DNA from: Chitinophagaceae bacterium
Lineage (GTDB): Bacteria; Bacteroidota; Bacteroidia; Chitinophagales; Chitinophagaceae
Direction: 5' to 3'
NCBI GenBank assembly: GCA_947454235.1
Contig: CANGIY010000003.1
Location: 186,001-250,000 of the forward strand
Length of the DNA stretch: 64,000 bases
The notes below the pieces were generated by a model. That model had not been told where the DNA came from, searched no databases, and saw nothing but the letters and a program-made list of their open reading frames with translations. A program made the position numbers and the translations under genes. Of the stretch, positions 1 through 7,957 are shown one piece after another; position 1 is the first letter of the stretch; each line of letters begins with the position of its first letter.

Positions 1-1932
1 ATCAGGAACACTTGCTGAAATCGCGATTCTCGGAGTAAGATGAGATACTGTGGTAATGTTAATCACATTGCTTATTACGGTATCAATTGTCCGGCATTGA
101 TAGTTACTTATTAAACGGCAAGAAATCAAAGACCCTGAAGACGGAACATAGGAAAGAATGGAACTAGAGGTACCTATTGCAGTAGCCCTGTCGAACCACT
201 GGTAAGACGGACCGTCTCCACCGTTTGTAGTAATCGCGTTAAAAACCACTCTAGACCCTTCGCAAACTGAATCACTGATTGTAAATATTCTTATTTCCGG
301 AGGTCCATTACGTAAAACACGGTAAGTAAAAGTATCACTTACTATTGCCCTTGGCAATGCGCAAACTGCGTTGCTTATCACTTTTAAAAAATAAAAAGCT
401 CCATCAAGTGGGTTAAACCTGATATTTGCTGTTGTATCGTCAGTCGAATAACCATTCTTGTACCAAAGCATCGACACAGAATCACCTGCATCGGTAACAG
501 CTGCGTTCAACTCTATCATTGTTCCACTACAAACAGTATCGTGAACACTACTGCCAGTTACAACAACTGATGGGTGACGAGATGTTTTTACGTCAAAAAC
601 CAATTTATTTGATATACCTATTGTGTCGCCGGTAGAGGCTTCCAAAATGTAGCAATATACCGTATCTCCATTATGAAGACTATCAATTCTCAAAGTCGCA
701 GTATCACCAAATGACCAAGTACCTCCTATATTCCAACGATAGTTGAGGGCTGCAGCTACTGCCGGTATTACAGTCACTGATACAGGAGTTTCGGAACAAA
801 CATTTAAAGTAGGAGTAGTTATTCTAGCTGGTGGCGCAGAAACAGTACGAACCAAATTGTTTTGCTGGTCAATAAAAAACAACCTTCCTGACCTTGAAAT
901 GGCACAATCATAGGTCATTGAAAAAGATGCGTCCGTTGCATATCCTCCATCAACAGTGTAACCTAAACGGCCATTTCCGGCGTAAGTATAGATTCTGCCT
1001 GTTGATGATTCTACTTTTCTGATTACATTATTATTCTGATCGGCAATGTACATATTCCCGCCAGTATCAACCGATATGCCACCCGGACCGTTTAACAGCG
1101 CCATAGTCGCCGAACCATAATCACCGGTATATCCACCTGCAAGAGTTGTTGTATCAACATACCCCGCTACAGTCGAAATCTGCCCGAATGTATTAACTTT
1201 TCTAATTACATTATTTCTATAGTCTGCAATATAAATGTTTCCTGCTCTATCTATATCAATATCAACAGGTTGCGCCAATGCCGCATCAGTAGCCATTCCA
1301 CCATCACCTGCATACCCTGTCGTACCACCAGCAAGTACATTCAAATTTCCTGATGCATCAACCGAAAGAACTCTGCTTGTATTATCTGCTATCAATAAAG
1401 TGCCATCTGATTTCACTGCAACACCTATCGCACCATCAAGTGTTGTAGATGTCGCTGCACTACCCGTGCCCGTAAAACCCGTAGCACCTCCAACGCCCGC
1501 AACGGTAGTAATAATACCGGCAGTATCGACTTTTCGCACACAAGCATTTCCAAAGTCAGCAATGTATAGATTGCCAATATTGTCGACACAAATACCCATG
1601 GGCGAAAAAAGTGTAGCAGCAGTCGCTGCACCGCTATCGCCGGAGTACCCCGACGTAGAAATAGTTCCTGCAACTGTTGAAATAAACCCTGCTGTGTTCA
1701 CCTTGCGCACAACATGGTTATTCATATCTGATATATAAACATTCCCAGCAATATCAAGACAGATACTGGATGGTCCCCCAATTTCAGCCATTGTTGCGGC
1801 GCTTCCGTCACCCGTTGCTCCAATACCCAAATATATACCTGCATAGGTAGATATTTTCTGGGCTGAACTTTTTTGAAAACCGGCAAGCGAAATAAATAGA
1901 AATAGGAGTGAATATATGTACGTACGTTTCAT
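1..1932 (-). CDS. Secreted NHL-repeat beta-propeller protein with Ig/PKD-like C-terminal part (partial, C-terminus beyond window)
   Basis: The frame is open from an ATG at 1932 to the window edge, so at least 644 codons are present and the C-terminus is missing. An N-terminal signal peptide (MKRTYIYSLLFLFISLAG, ending near SSAQ) is followed by about six NHL blades over residues ~25-360, each with a core like GNxYIADxxNNVIRKV and ending TVAG. After that come Ig/PKD-like beta-sandwich segments with conserved tryptophan and cysteine residues (for example YRWNIGGTWSF). NHL propellers mediate protein or ligand contacts. In Bacteroidota this architecture usually ends in a T9SS sorting domain, which would lie outside the window; that part is inference. 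It follows maf on the same strand after ~80 bp and may be transcribed separately. Confidence 0.85.
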   Translation of the reverse strand, partial: MKRTYIYSLLFLFISLAGFQKSSAQKISTYAGIYLGIGATGDGSAATMAEIGGPSSICLDIAGNVYISDMNNHVVRKVNTAGFISTVAGTISTSGYSGDSGAATAATLFSPMGICVDNIGNLYIADFGNACVRKVDTAGIITTVAGVGGATGFTGTGSAATSTTLDGAIGVAVKSDGTLLIADNTSRVLSVDASGNLNVLAGGTTGYAGDGGMATDAALAQPVDIDIDRAGNIYIADYRNNVIRKVNTFGQISTVAGYVDTTTLAGGYTGDYGSATMALLNGPGGISVDTGGNMYIADQNNNVIRKVESSTGRIYTYAGNGRLGYTVDGGYATDASFSMTYDCAISRSGRLFFIDQQNNLVRTVSAPPARITTPTLNVCSETPVSVTVIPAVAAALNYRWNIGGTWSFGDTATLRIDSLHNGDTVYCYILEASTGDTIGISNKLVFDVKTSRHPSVVVTGSSVHDTVCSGTMIELNAAVTDAGDSVSMLWYKNGYSTDDTTANIRFNPLDGAFYFLKVISNAVCALPRAIVSDTFTYRVLRNGPPEIRIFTISDSVCEGSRVVFNAITTNGGDGPSYQWFDRATAIGTSSSILSYVPSSGSLISCRLISNYQCRTIDTVISNVINITTVSHLTPRIAISASVPD

Positions 1933-2013
1933 AACCCGCTATGTTTAAGATTGCAATTTAAGCATTCAATTTTAATTTAATTCTGATTAGGCTCCTTTTA
2001 TTATTGAGCAATT

Positions 2014-2589
2014 CTACCAATTCGATATACCGAATTCATCTTTCAACACTTTTATGACATCACCAATCGGTAATCCCATGACATTATAATAATCGCCATC
2101 AATGCGCTCGATTCCGGTAACTCCAATCCATTCTTGTATAGCATATGCACCTGCTTTGTCATAAGGTTTGTACCGATCAATGTAATGACGAATCTGACTT
2201 TCGGTAAGGTGCCTGAAAAACACACTGGTAACCACTGAAAATGTTTTTTCTACACCCTTGTGGCAGATGCACACTCCTGAAATCACTTCATGTTTTCTTC
2301 CCGAAAGTCTGTTCAAGATTGCAACTGCGTCATCAAAATCAACAGGCTTTCCCAAAATAAGTCCATCAATAAATACAATTGTGTCTGCGGCAATAACAAT
2401 TGCTTCAGGATTACCTGATGAAATAACTCTTGCTTTTTTGGCGGCAAGGTATTCAGGCACTTTTTCTTGTGCCACCCCACCATGTTCCGACTCATCGACA
2501 TCTGCGACCACCACCTCAAACTCAAACTCAGCCATTTCCATCAATTGCTTGCGCCTGGGTGACTGTGACGCCAGTATTATTTTATGCAT
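2014..2589 (-). CDS. maf: Maf family nucleoside triphosphate pyrophosphatase
   Basis: This 191-residue protein has the usual Maf length. It starts with the family signature SQSPRRKQL at residues 8-16, which forms the phosphate-binding loop. The AADTIV segment supplies the conserved acidic residue and GRKHEVISGV the substrate-site loop. Maf proteins hydrolyse non-canonical or modified nucleoside triphosphates (dTTP/UTP or 7-methyl-GTP, depending on subfamily) to the monophosphate and pyrophosphate in the cytoplasm, and affect septation when overproduced. The subfamily cannot be fixed from the motifs alone. The gene lies 15 bp downstream of the prenyltransferase gene on the same strand, suggesting co-transcription. 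Confidence 0.93.
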   Translation of the reverse strand: MHKIILASQSPRRKQLMEMAEFEFEVVVADVDESEHGGVAQEKVPEYLAAKKARVISSGNPEAIVIAADTIVFIDGLILGKPVDFDDAVAILNRLSGRKHEVISGVCICHKGVEKTFSVVTSVFFRHLTESQIRHYIDRYKPYDKAGAYAIQEWIGVTGIERIDGDYYNVMGLPIGDVIKVLKDEFGISNW

Positions 2590-2604
2590 ACTTAAAATTC
2601 AATT

Positions 2605-3519
2605 TCAAAAGTAAAACCTGAACAAATACAATGTAAAAAGACCTGCAACCATGTAGAATTTAATGTACTTGCTTGCCAACCCATAGTGCGCTGTCTCCGA
2701 CTTTCTGAGTAAAAACCAAGTCCAAACAAACATTGGTGCCACCAAAAACAGGAAAATGCCGACCTTGGACTGTATGGTTTGCACGTTCAATATAGCAATA
2801 ATGCCAGCAACCAACATCACTACTTCAAGCACAACAATAAAAATGATAGCACCGTTCAAACCTGCAACAATGGGCAGCGTCTTACACCCCATTTCCGAAT
2901 CTCCGGCTATGTCTTCCATGTCCTTTACAATTTCACGAATCCACGTAAGGAAGAACGAATAAAATGCATAAATCAATACATAGACAGTAGTACCCGAGGC
3001 ATTCGCAGCCCATTTGAAAGAAAAGACATCTGTTACACTTAGGCCCGGTATATAATTAAGATAAATAACGATGATGGTGAGAGTGGTAAGAATTGAAATA
3101 ACGAAGTTGCCTATTACAGGCAATCGCTTAAAGTGGGTAGAATAAAACCACAACAACACCACACACAATAATTGAATAATGACCAACCACAACGCCCCGG
3201 AAACGAAAAAGGCCACCAGTAATCCAACAGTACTCAATAAAAGGTGAGCTAAAATAGCTTGCCTCAGGTTAATCTTATGCTCCAATACTACTTTTTCGGG
3301 GCGGTTAATTACATCGATCTGAATGTCAAAATAATCGTTGATAATGTACCCACCAGCCGCTATAAAACCTGTTGAGAGCGCAAGCATGAAAAAACGAAGA
3401 GAATCACCCCAGGAAGGCAATACCCCTTGTGGCTCAACAAGGCAAAACCATATACTGAATTGTGTAAAAAACACAATTGCAAGGTTTTTCCATCTTATTA
3501 ACCGGAGCCAGTCGCGCAT
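2605..3519 (-). CDS. UbiA-family prenyltransferase (geranylgeranylglycerol-phosphate geranylgeranyltransferase-like)
   Basis: The product is a 304-residue polytopic membrane protein with about eight to nine hydrophobic helices. Both aspartate-rich motifs of the UbiA superfamily are present: NDYFDIQIDVINRPEK at residues 61-76 and DMEDIAGDSEMG around residues 200-210. These bind the Mg-prenyl-diphosphate and position the acceptor. Family members transfer prenyl chains to aromatic or glycerol-phosphate acceptors, in menaquinone, haem O or ether-lipid-like pathways. Bacteroidota homologues are commonly labelled geranylgeranylglycerol-phosphate geranylgeranyltransferase, but the acceptor here is not determined by the sequence. 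It sits between pyrE (61 bp upstream) and maf (15 bp downstream), all in one direction. Confidence 0.85.
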   Translation of the reverse strand: MRDWLRLIRWKNLAIVFFTQFSIWFCLVEPQGVLPSWGDSLRFFMLALSTGFIAAGGYIINDYFDIQIDVINRPEKVVLEHKINLRQAILAHLLLSTVGLLVAFFVSGALWLVIIQLLCVVLLWFYSTHFKRLPVIGNFVISILTTLTIIVIYLNYIPGLSVTDVFSFKWAANASGTTVYVLIYAFYSFFLTWIREIVKDMEDIAGDSEMGCKTLPIVAGLNGAIIFIVVLEVVMLVAGIIAILNVQTIQSKVGIFLFLVAPMFVWTWFLLRKSETAHYGLASKYIKFYMVAGLFTLYLFRFYF

Positions 3520-3579
3520 TGAAGCAAATAATTATTGCAGCAAATAAACGACAAATACTGAAACAAAAAATTAAATTGA

Positions 3580-4209
3580 CTACTTACCCCAAGTTGAAGG
3601 GCTGGTACGCCATTCGCCCAAAGAAACTAAGTCGCTTTCGGCAACAACGTTTTTATCTTTTGCAAGTTCAATTAAAGCAGCGTAATTGCTAATGGTAGTA
3701 AGCTTAACTCCAGCTTTTTCAAATGCCGCTTCCGCCTCAGGGAAACCATAGGTAAATAAGCCACACATGCCCATTACTTCGGCACCTGCATCACGAAGTG
3801 CATCAACTACCTGAAGGCTGCTTTTACCTGTAGAAATAAGATCTTCGATTACAACTACCTTTTTTCCAGGCTCCATGAAACCTTCTATTTGGTTGCCCAT
3901 ACCATGTTCTTTCGGCTTTGAACGAACGTAAATGAACGGAAGTTTGAGTAAGTCAGCCACCAAAGCTCCAATTGCGATACCTGCCGTAGCAACACCAGCA
4001 ATCACTTCAGCATCAGGATATTGTTCCCAAACCATATTCGACAATTCGCTTTTTACAAAGTCGCGCACATAAGGGTAAGAAAGCAGTTTCCGGTTGTCAC
4101 AATAAACCGGCGATTTCCATCCTGAAGCCCATGTAAAAGGATTTTGAGGGCTTATTTTTAATGCGTTAATTTGCAATAACTTTTCGGCGAATTGTTTAGC
4201 TGTACTCAT
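3580..4209 (-). CDS. pyrE: Orotate phosphoribosyltransferase
   Basis: PyrE converts orotate plus PRPP to orotidine 5'-monophosphate in de novo pyrimidine synthesis. The PRPP-binding loop VVVIEDLISTGKSS lies around residues 120-133, and the N-terminal segment (NPFTWASGWKSPVYCDNR) is typical of bacterial OPRTases. I place the start at the ATG at 4209 (209 residues). An in-frame upstream start at 4245 would lie inside the promoter elements found at 4216-4247, and the shorter form matches the usual family length. It is divergent from the Nudix gene with only 45 bp between start codons. Confidence 0.94.
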   Translation of the reverse strand: MSTAKQFAEKLLQINALKISPQNPFTWASGWKSPVYCDNRKLLSYPYVRDFVKSELSNMVWEQYPDAEVIAGVATAGIAIGALVADLLKLPFIYVRSKPKEHGMGNQIEGFMEPGKKVVVIEDLISTGKSSLQVVDALRDAGAEVMGMCGLFTYGFPEAEAAFEKAGVKLTTISNYAALIELAKDKNVVAESDLVSLGEWRTSPSTWGK

Positions 4210-4215
4210 AAAGGT

Positions 4216-4247
4216 CAAACCTACGCCAATATCAATTCTTAACAAAA
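4216..4247 (-). promoter_or_regulatory. Bacteroidota-type promoter for pyrE, near-leaderless
   Basis: On the minus strand TTTTG (4247-4243) is followed after exactly 19 bp by TAGGTTTG (4223-4216). This fits the Bacteroidota TTTG-N19/21-TAnnTTTG consensus with full matches. The -7 element ends 6 bp before the pyrE ATG, so the transcript should begin at or within a few bases of the start codon. Confidence 0.6.
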
Positions 4248-4254
4248 CCAGACC

Positions 4255-4896
4255 ATGAATTTTATCAAAAAAGCAGGTTTTGGCACGGCGACGGTGATAC
4301 TCACCAACGATGTCAAAAACGCCCTTCTCAGGTATCCCGAGGCATCAGGAAACTACCTGCAGCACAACCAAATTCATGACATCAAAGAACGCATTGAGCG
4401 CATTGAACACACCAATCAACTTTTGCTCATAGAAACACCGTCACTCGATGCTTTCTATGTTGCTTGCGGCGATGTGATACCTATTTATCAGGCAGGGGGC
4501 GGTGTAATTACCAATGAAAAAGGCGATATCTTAATGATTTTCAGACGTGGAAAATGGGATATGGCAAAGGGCAAGCTTGACCCCGGTGAAACAATAGAGC
4601 AATGTTCTGTAAGGGAAGTAATGGAAGAGACAGGAGTAAAAAATGTGCTCCTCGGAAAGCTTATTACAGTCACATTACACTTTTATTTCCTTGGCTTCGA
4701 ACACGGTAAAAAACTGGCAGTCAAGCAATCCTATTGGTACCAGATGAGCGTACAAGAACCTCAAAACCTGGTGGCTCAAATTGAAGAAGACATTACTGAC
4801 ATTCGTTGGGTAGCACCTGCTGAACTTCACAATTATGCAAAGGAAACTTACCCTTCTATAATTGAAGTATTGAACGAAGCCGGATATACAATTTAG
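4255..4896 (+). CDS. Nudix hydrolase with an ~80-residue N-terminal extension
   Basis: This 213-residue protein carries an intact Nudix box at residues ~106-128: GKLDPGETIE, then REVMEETGV, giving the Gx5Ex7REUxEExGU pattern with both catalytic EE glutamates. Nudix enzymes hydrolyse nucleoside diphosphates linked to another moiety, using Mg2+. The first ~80 residues form an additional module without a motif I recognise, and the C-terminal helix-rich part (EEDITDIRWVAPAEL) is the usual end of the fold. The substrate cannot be inferred. It is the only plus-strand gene in the first 7 kb and is divergent from pyrE. Confidence 0.88.
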   Translation: MNFIKKAGFGTATVILTNDVKNALLRYPEASGNYLQHNQIHDIKERIERIEHTNQLLLIETPSLDAFYVACGDVIPIYQAGGGVITNEKGDILMIFRRGKWDMAKGKLDPGETIEQCSVREVMEETGVKNVLLGKLITVTLHFYFLGFEHGKKLAVKQSYWYQMSVQEPQNLVAQIEEDITDIRWVAPAELHNYAKETYPSIIEVLNEAGYTI

Positions 4897-4911
4897 ATAT
4901 TATTAATTGGG

Positions 4912-5391
4912 CTAATCCCTTGGAGGACGACGATCACCATGCCCACCATGTGGTCCCCTTTCTCTTTTTAAACGCTCAACGAGTATGTGTGCAAATTCAC
5001 GCTCTGCCTCATGCAACTCTCCTAATTGTTGCGCAGAAACTACTTTGAGGAATTTTTCTGTATATTTCTTCTTGATATCAATTATTTCAGCCTGATAGTC
5101 AAGATTGTCGTCAATATATTGACGGGATGTTGCTTCATCAGCTTCAGCCGGGTCTACACCTTTGTATTTGTGAAAATACTTACGCCTGCATTCCCTGCGC
5201 TCTTTTTCAAAATCGTTGTATAGGGGCACAAAATTGGCAGATTGTTCAGCCGTCAGGTGCATTCTATCTACCAAGTAAGCGATTTTTGCGGCATGAATAC
5301 GCTCCTTGCCGTGTCCGGGATGCTCTGGCTGAGCAAATCCGGTAATTGCGCTTACAAACACCAACATTAAAAGAATAAAAAACCTACGCAT
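4912..5391 (-). CDS. Small secreted helical protein following an ECF sigma/anti-sigma pair
   Basis: The start chosen is the ATG at 5391, which gives 159 residues and places a signal peptide (MRRFFILLMLVFVSAITG, cleavage near FAQ) directly at the N-terminus. A GTG at 5412, preceded by a GGAGG-like sequence, would add seven residues and is a real alternative. The mature part is highly charged and helical, with LTAEQSANFVPLYNDFEKE, which resembles the LTxxQ repeat of CpxP/Spy-like periplasmic proteins. The C-terminus is rich in Gly, His, Arg and Pro. It ends the unit sigma factor, anti-sigma-like protein, this gene, so an envelope stress or metal-sensing output is plausible. No specific function is assigned. 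Confidence 0.75.
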   Translation of the reverse strand: MRRFFILLMLVFVSAITGFAQPEHPGHGKERIHAAKIAYLVDRMHLTAEQSANFVPLYNDFEKERRECRRKYFHKYKGVDPAEADEATSRQYIDDNLDYQAEIIDIKKKYTEKFLKVVSAQQLGELHEAEREFAHILVERLKRERGPHGGHGDRRPPRD

Positions 5392-5461
5392 ATAAATTTG
5401 ACTTTGTTTCACAACACCTCCAATACCCTTCCGGACATCAGCAAAATAGACAAAAACCAGA

Positions 5462-6001
5462 TTATTCCCAACCAGTTTCGTTCAAGTACTGAACAATTTC
5501 TTTGGATTCAAAATTAAAACCAACAATTGCTTCGCTGTTCAGCATGTTTTTTGTGTCGAGCCCATAGGTACTTTCTACGTACTCTACTATTTCAGGCTCC
5601 CCGACTTTTGATAGGATTCGTTCGGGATTTTTGTTTGATTGGCTCCAGTAAATTCCGCCGGAGATGGTTGCAACTAAAACAACTGAAGCTGCAACTGCCC
5701 AGCTCCTGAAGCCTTTAAAAGAAATCAATCTCGCAGTTTTAGCAGAGGCATCAGCCTGCTTTGCTGCCAGTAACATCGACTGAGGTAAGGAATCGAAATA
5801 GCCACTAGGTACTTCTAGCGGCATCGCGCAAAACTTAAATTGCTCCTCAAATGCCTCAATTTCTATCGTCTTTGTAATTTCGTCACTCAACTGATTGAAA
5901 TACCCCTCAGGAACTGAAAACGGCACTGTTTTTGAGTATCCGACCGGTAATTCCGGATCAGCCCCCCCACCATTGTCCCATATGTTTTCTTCGTTCAACA
6001 T
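5462..6001 (-). CDS. Single-pass membrane protein, probable anti-sigma factor
   Basis: The 179-residue protein has a cytoplasmic N-terminal half (residues 1-~105), one hydrophobic helix at ~108-126 (WAVAASVVLVATISGGIYW) and a C-terminal periplasmic part. The N-terminal half contains two copies of a short motif: PFSVPEGYFNQLSDEI near residue 27 and PLEVPSGYFDSLPQSM near residue 62. It begins 34 bp after the ECF sigma gene and is followed by a small secreted protein. Genes in this position normally encode the cognate anti-sigma factor. The zinc-finger HxxxCxxC signature of classic anti-sigma factors is absent, so the assignment rests on context and topology. Confidence 0.75.
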   Translation of the reverse strand: MLNEENIWDNGGGADPELPVGYSKTVPFSVPEGYFNQLSDEITKTIEIEAFEEQFKFCAMPLEVPSGYFDSLPQSMLLAAKQADASAKTARLISFKGFRSWAVAASVVLVATISGGIYWSQSNKNPERILSKVGEPEIVEYVESTYGLDTKNMLNSEAIVGFNFESKEIVQYLNETGWE

Positions 6002-6035
6002 CGATATATAATTGACTTTTCTACTTTAGTTAAGT

Positions 6036-6599
6036 TTAATGTTTCAACAATGCAGCTTCCACTTTTTTTACAGCATGATGGTAAGAAGCTTTGAGTGCTC
6101 CGGCTGATGTTTCTAATACTCTTGCCATTTCGTCGTAGGGCATTTCGTCGTAATAACGCAAATTAAATACAAGTTTCTGGCGCTCAGGAAGTGATTGCAC
6201 AGCCTTCTGTAACTTCCATTCAATTGTATTGGGGTTAAAATCTTTTTGCGCGACAAGCTTTTGGCTGAAAAAATGTTCGTCGTCGGTTGAAAGATGGATA
6301 GCTGATGTTTTCTTCTGCTTTTCTATCCAAGTCAATGTTTCATTTGTTGCAATTCTATAGAGCCACGTATAAAGGTTGCTCTCTTCCCTGAATTCAGCCA
6401 AATTGCGCCAAACCTTAATAAATACATTCTGCAAAACATCGTTGGTGTCTTCATGTTCAACCACCATCCTGCGAATGTGCCAGTAAAGTCGCTCTTGGTA
6501 CTTCTTGACTATTTGGGTAAAAGCACGTTCGCGAGTAGCCTCATTTCTGAAGTTGGCTACCAGAATGTTGTCGTCATTCATTATTGTGCTTTCGCTCAT
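6036..6599 (-). CDS. ECF-type RNA polymerase sigma factor
   Basis: This 187-residue protein has the two-domain ECF layout. Sigma region 2 spans roughly residues 35-100, including HEDTNDVLQNVFIKVWRN and LYTWLYRIATNETL. Region 4 is a helix-turn-helix at ~135-180 (LPERQKLVFNLRYYDEMPY and SAGALKASYHHAVKKVE). It directs core polymerase to a dedicated promoter set. The ATG at 6599 and one at residue 7 are both possible starts. It heads a three-gene minus-strand unit with an anti-sigma-like membrane protein and a secreted protein, which suggests signal-controlled autoregulation. No sequence evidence identifies its targets. Confidence 0.92.
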   Translation of the reverse strand: MSESTIMNDDNILVANFRNEATRERAFTQIVKKYQERLYWHIRRMVVEHEDTNDVLQNVFIKVWRNLAEFREESNLYTWLYRIATNETLTWIEKQKKTSAIHLSTDDEHFFSQKLVAQKDFNPNTIEWKLQKAVQSLPERQKLVFNLRYYDEMPYDEMARVLETSAGALKASYHHAVKKVEAALLKH

Positions 6600-6669
6600 T
6601 AAACACCCGTTTTAAATAAGACTTGATGCCAATAACTGAGTTTAAATCAATTCCTTGTTTAACAAAACG

Positions 6670-7290
6670 CTATGAATTGTCTTCGTGCCAGGTACCCAAC
6701 CCCGCTCTTGTAACATGTGGGTCGCCATCGGTACAGTCAACGATTGTCGAAGCTATAACGCCACCAATGCCGCCATTAATTACTATGTCTACCTGCTTTT
6801 CAAAAATATCGTGCATTAATTCGGGGTCGGTATAATATTCTACCTCATCGCCCATGGGTAATGATGCAGATATAAGCGGATTACCCAGCTCTCTGATAAT
6901 ATCTTGACAAATCTTGTTATCAGGAACTCTTATACCCACAGTATCTTTCTTGGTTTTAAGCATCTTGGGTACCATTTTACTGGCGGGCAAAATAAATGTA
7001 TAAGGACCCGGGAGCAGAGATTTCAACAAACGATATAAAGGTGTATCAACACTTTTTGTATAGTCGCTTAGGTGACTTAGGTCAGAACATATGAATGAGA
7101 ACTGCGCTTTTTTAGGGTCGATATTTTTGATTCGCGCAATTTTCGTGATCGCTTCGTAATTAGTGATATCGCAACCAATGCCATAAATTGTATCGGTGGG
7201 GTAAATAATAATACCTCCATTTTTGAGGCAATCGACAACTGTACGAATGTTGCGCGCTTGCGGATTATCGGGATGAATATGAATTAACAT
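6670..7290 (-). CDS. Sua5/YciO/YrdC-family protein (threonylcarbamoyl-AMP synthase-like)
   Basis: The protein contains the YrdC fold: GGIIIYPTDTIYGIGCD near the N-terminus, the KIARIKNIDPKKAQFSFIC segment, and LPGPYTFILPAS, all typical of the RNA- and nucleotide-binding groove. TsaC/Sua5 enzymes make threonylcarbamoyl-AMP for the t6A modification of tRNA; the YciO branch is less well defined. The length from the ATG at 7290 is 206 residues, the usual YciO/YrdC size, and there is no extra C-terminal Sua5 domain. An in-frame upstream start at 7347 would run through a candidate promoter, so I reject it. It is divergent from infA. Confidence 0.86.
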   Translation of the reverse strand: MLIHIHPDNPQARNIRTVVDCLKNGGIIIYPTDTIYGIGCDITNYEAITKIARIKNIDPKKAQFSFICSDLSHLSDYTKSVDTPLYRLLKSLLPGPYTFILPASKMVPKMLKTKKDTVGIRVPDNKICQDIIRELGNPLISASLPMGDEVEYYTDPELMHDIFEKQVDIVINGGIGGVIASTIVDCTDGDPHVTRAGLGTWHEDNS

Positions 7291-7344
7291 TGCGTGGATA
7301 TTTAAGTTGCCGGGAAGCTTCAAAAAACTACCTGATTCACTTTG

Positions 7345-7352
7345 CAAAGTTA
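7345..7352 (-). promoter_or_regulatory. Candidate -7 element for the Sua5/YciO gene
   Basis: TAACTTTG on the minus strand matches TAnnTTTG exactly, about 55 bp before the ATG at 7290. No convincing -33 TTTG is present, so this is moderate evidence. Otherwise the 276-bp gap 7291-7566 holds only AT-rich sequence and the infA promoter. Confidence 0.4.
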
Positions 7353-7542
7353 CCTATTTTGCCTTACTTCGCAGTTAAAAGAAAAGTGCGAACATTTAGC
7401 CGTTTTCAAAACAGGACAAGCAAACTTCAAAATCTGTTAATTTTTTCTTAAAATAGGCACTTTTCTAACACCTCGCCCTAAAAACCAACACCAAACGCCC
7501 TGTTTGGTTTGAAATATTTTATTTTTTCCCGAAAATATTCTC

Positions 7543-7550
7543 TACTTTTG
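7543..7550 (+). promoter_or_regulatory. -7 element of the infA-rplQ operon promoter
   Basis: TACTTTTG matches TAnnTTTG exactly and lies 16 bp upstream of the infA ATG, implying a leader of about 10 nt. The -33 region is T-rich without a clear TTTG. A strong promoter is expected here because infA is the first gene of the ribosomal cluster. Confidence 0.55.
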
Positions 7551-7566
7551 CATTCCTTTTTTCAAT

Positions 7567-7785
7567 ATGGCGAAACAATCCCTTATTAAACAGGACGGCA
7601 CAATCGTAGAAGCATTATCAAATGCGATGTTCCGCGTAAGACTAGAAAATGGTCACGAGATCCTGGCAACAATTTCCGGCAAGATGCGGATGCACTACAT
7701 CAGAATTCTACCGGGCGACAAAGTAGGCGTTGAAATGAGCCCATACGACTTGACAAGAGGACGCATTATTTATAGGTACCGTTAA
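7567..7785 (+). CDS. infA: Translation initiation factor IF-1
   Basis: The 72-residue protein is a single S1/OB-fold domain and is collinear with bacterial IF-1: [20 protein letters not shown], then [20 protein letters not shown], and [12 protein letters not shown] at the end. IF-1 occupies the ribosomal A site during initiation and stimulates IF-2 and IF-3. It is normally preceded by secY and map in the spc operon. Here it is the first gene after a divergent Sua5-family gene and has its own promoter. rpmJ follows after 22 bp. Confidence 0.97.
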   Translation: MAKQSLIKQDGTIVEALSNAMFRVRLENGHEILATISGKMRMHYIRILPGDKVGVEMSPYDLTRGRIIYRYR

Positions 7786-7807
7786 TAAAAACATACTTAA
7801 CCATAAT

Positions 7808-7924
7808 ATGAGAGTTAGAGCATCTATTAAAAAACGTAGCGAAGATTGTAAAATCGTTCGCAGAAAAGGCAGACTGTACATTATTAACAAGAAAAACCCT
7901 CGCTACAAACAAAGGCAAGGATAA
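7808..7924 (+). CDS. rpmJ: Large subunit ribosomal protein bL36, zinc-free (C-minus) form
   Basis: This is a 38-codon reading frame between infA and rpsM, beginning [20 protein letters not shown] and ending NPRYKQRQG, which is diagnostic of bL36. In zinc-binding bL36 the ligands are three cysteines and a histidine. Here the first ligand is Ser, the third lies in INKKN and the fourth is Tyr; only one cysteine remains. The protein is therefore a C-minus paralogue that should not bind zinc, which is common in Bacteroidota. Its gene order is the standard one. Confidence 0.95.
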   Translation: MRVRASIKKRSEDCKIVRRKGRLYIINKKNPRYKQRQG

Positions 7925-7957
7925 TTTTATTCATAAAAATATTAATTTTTATATCGA

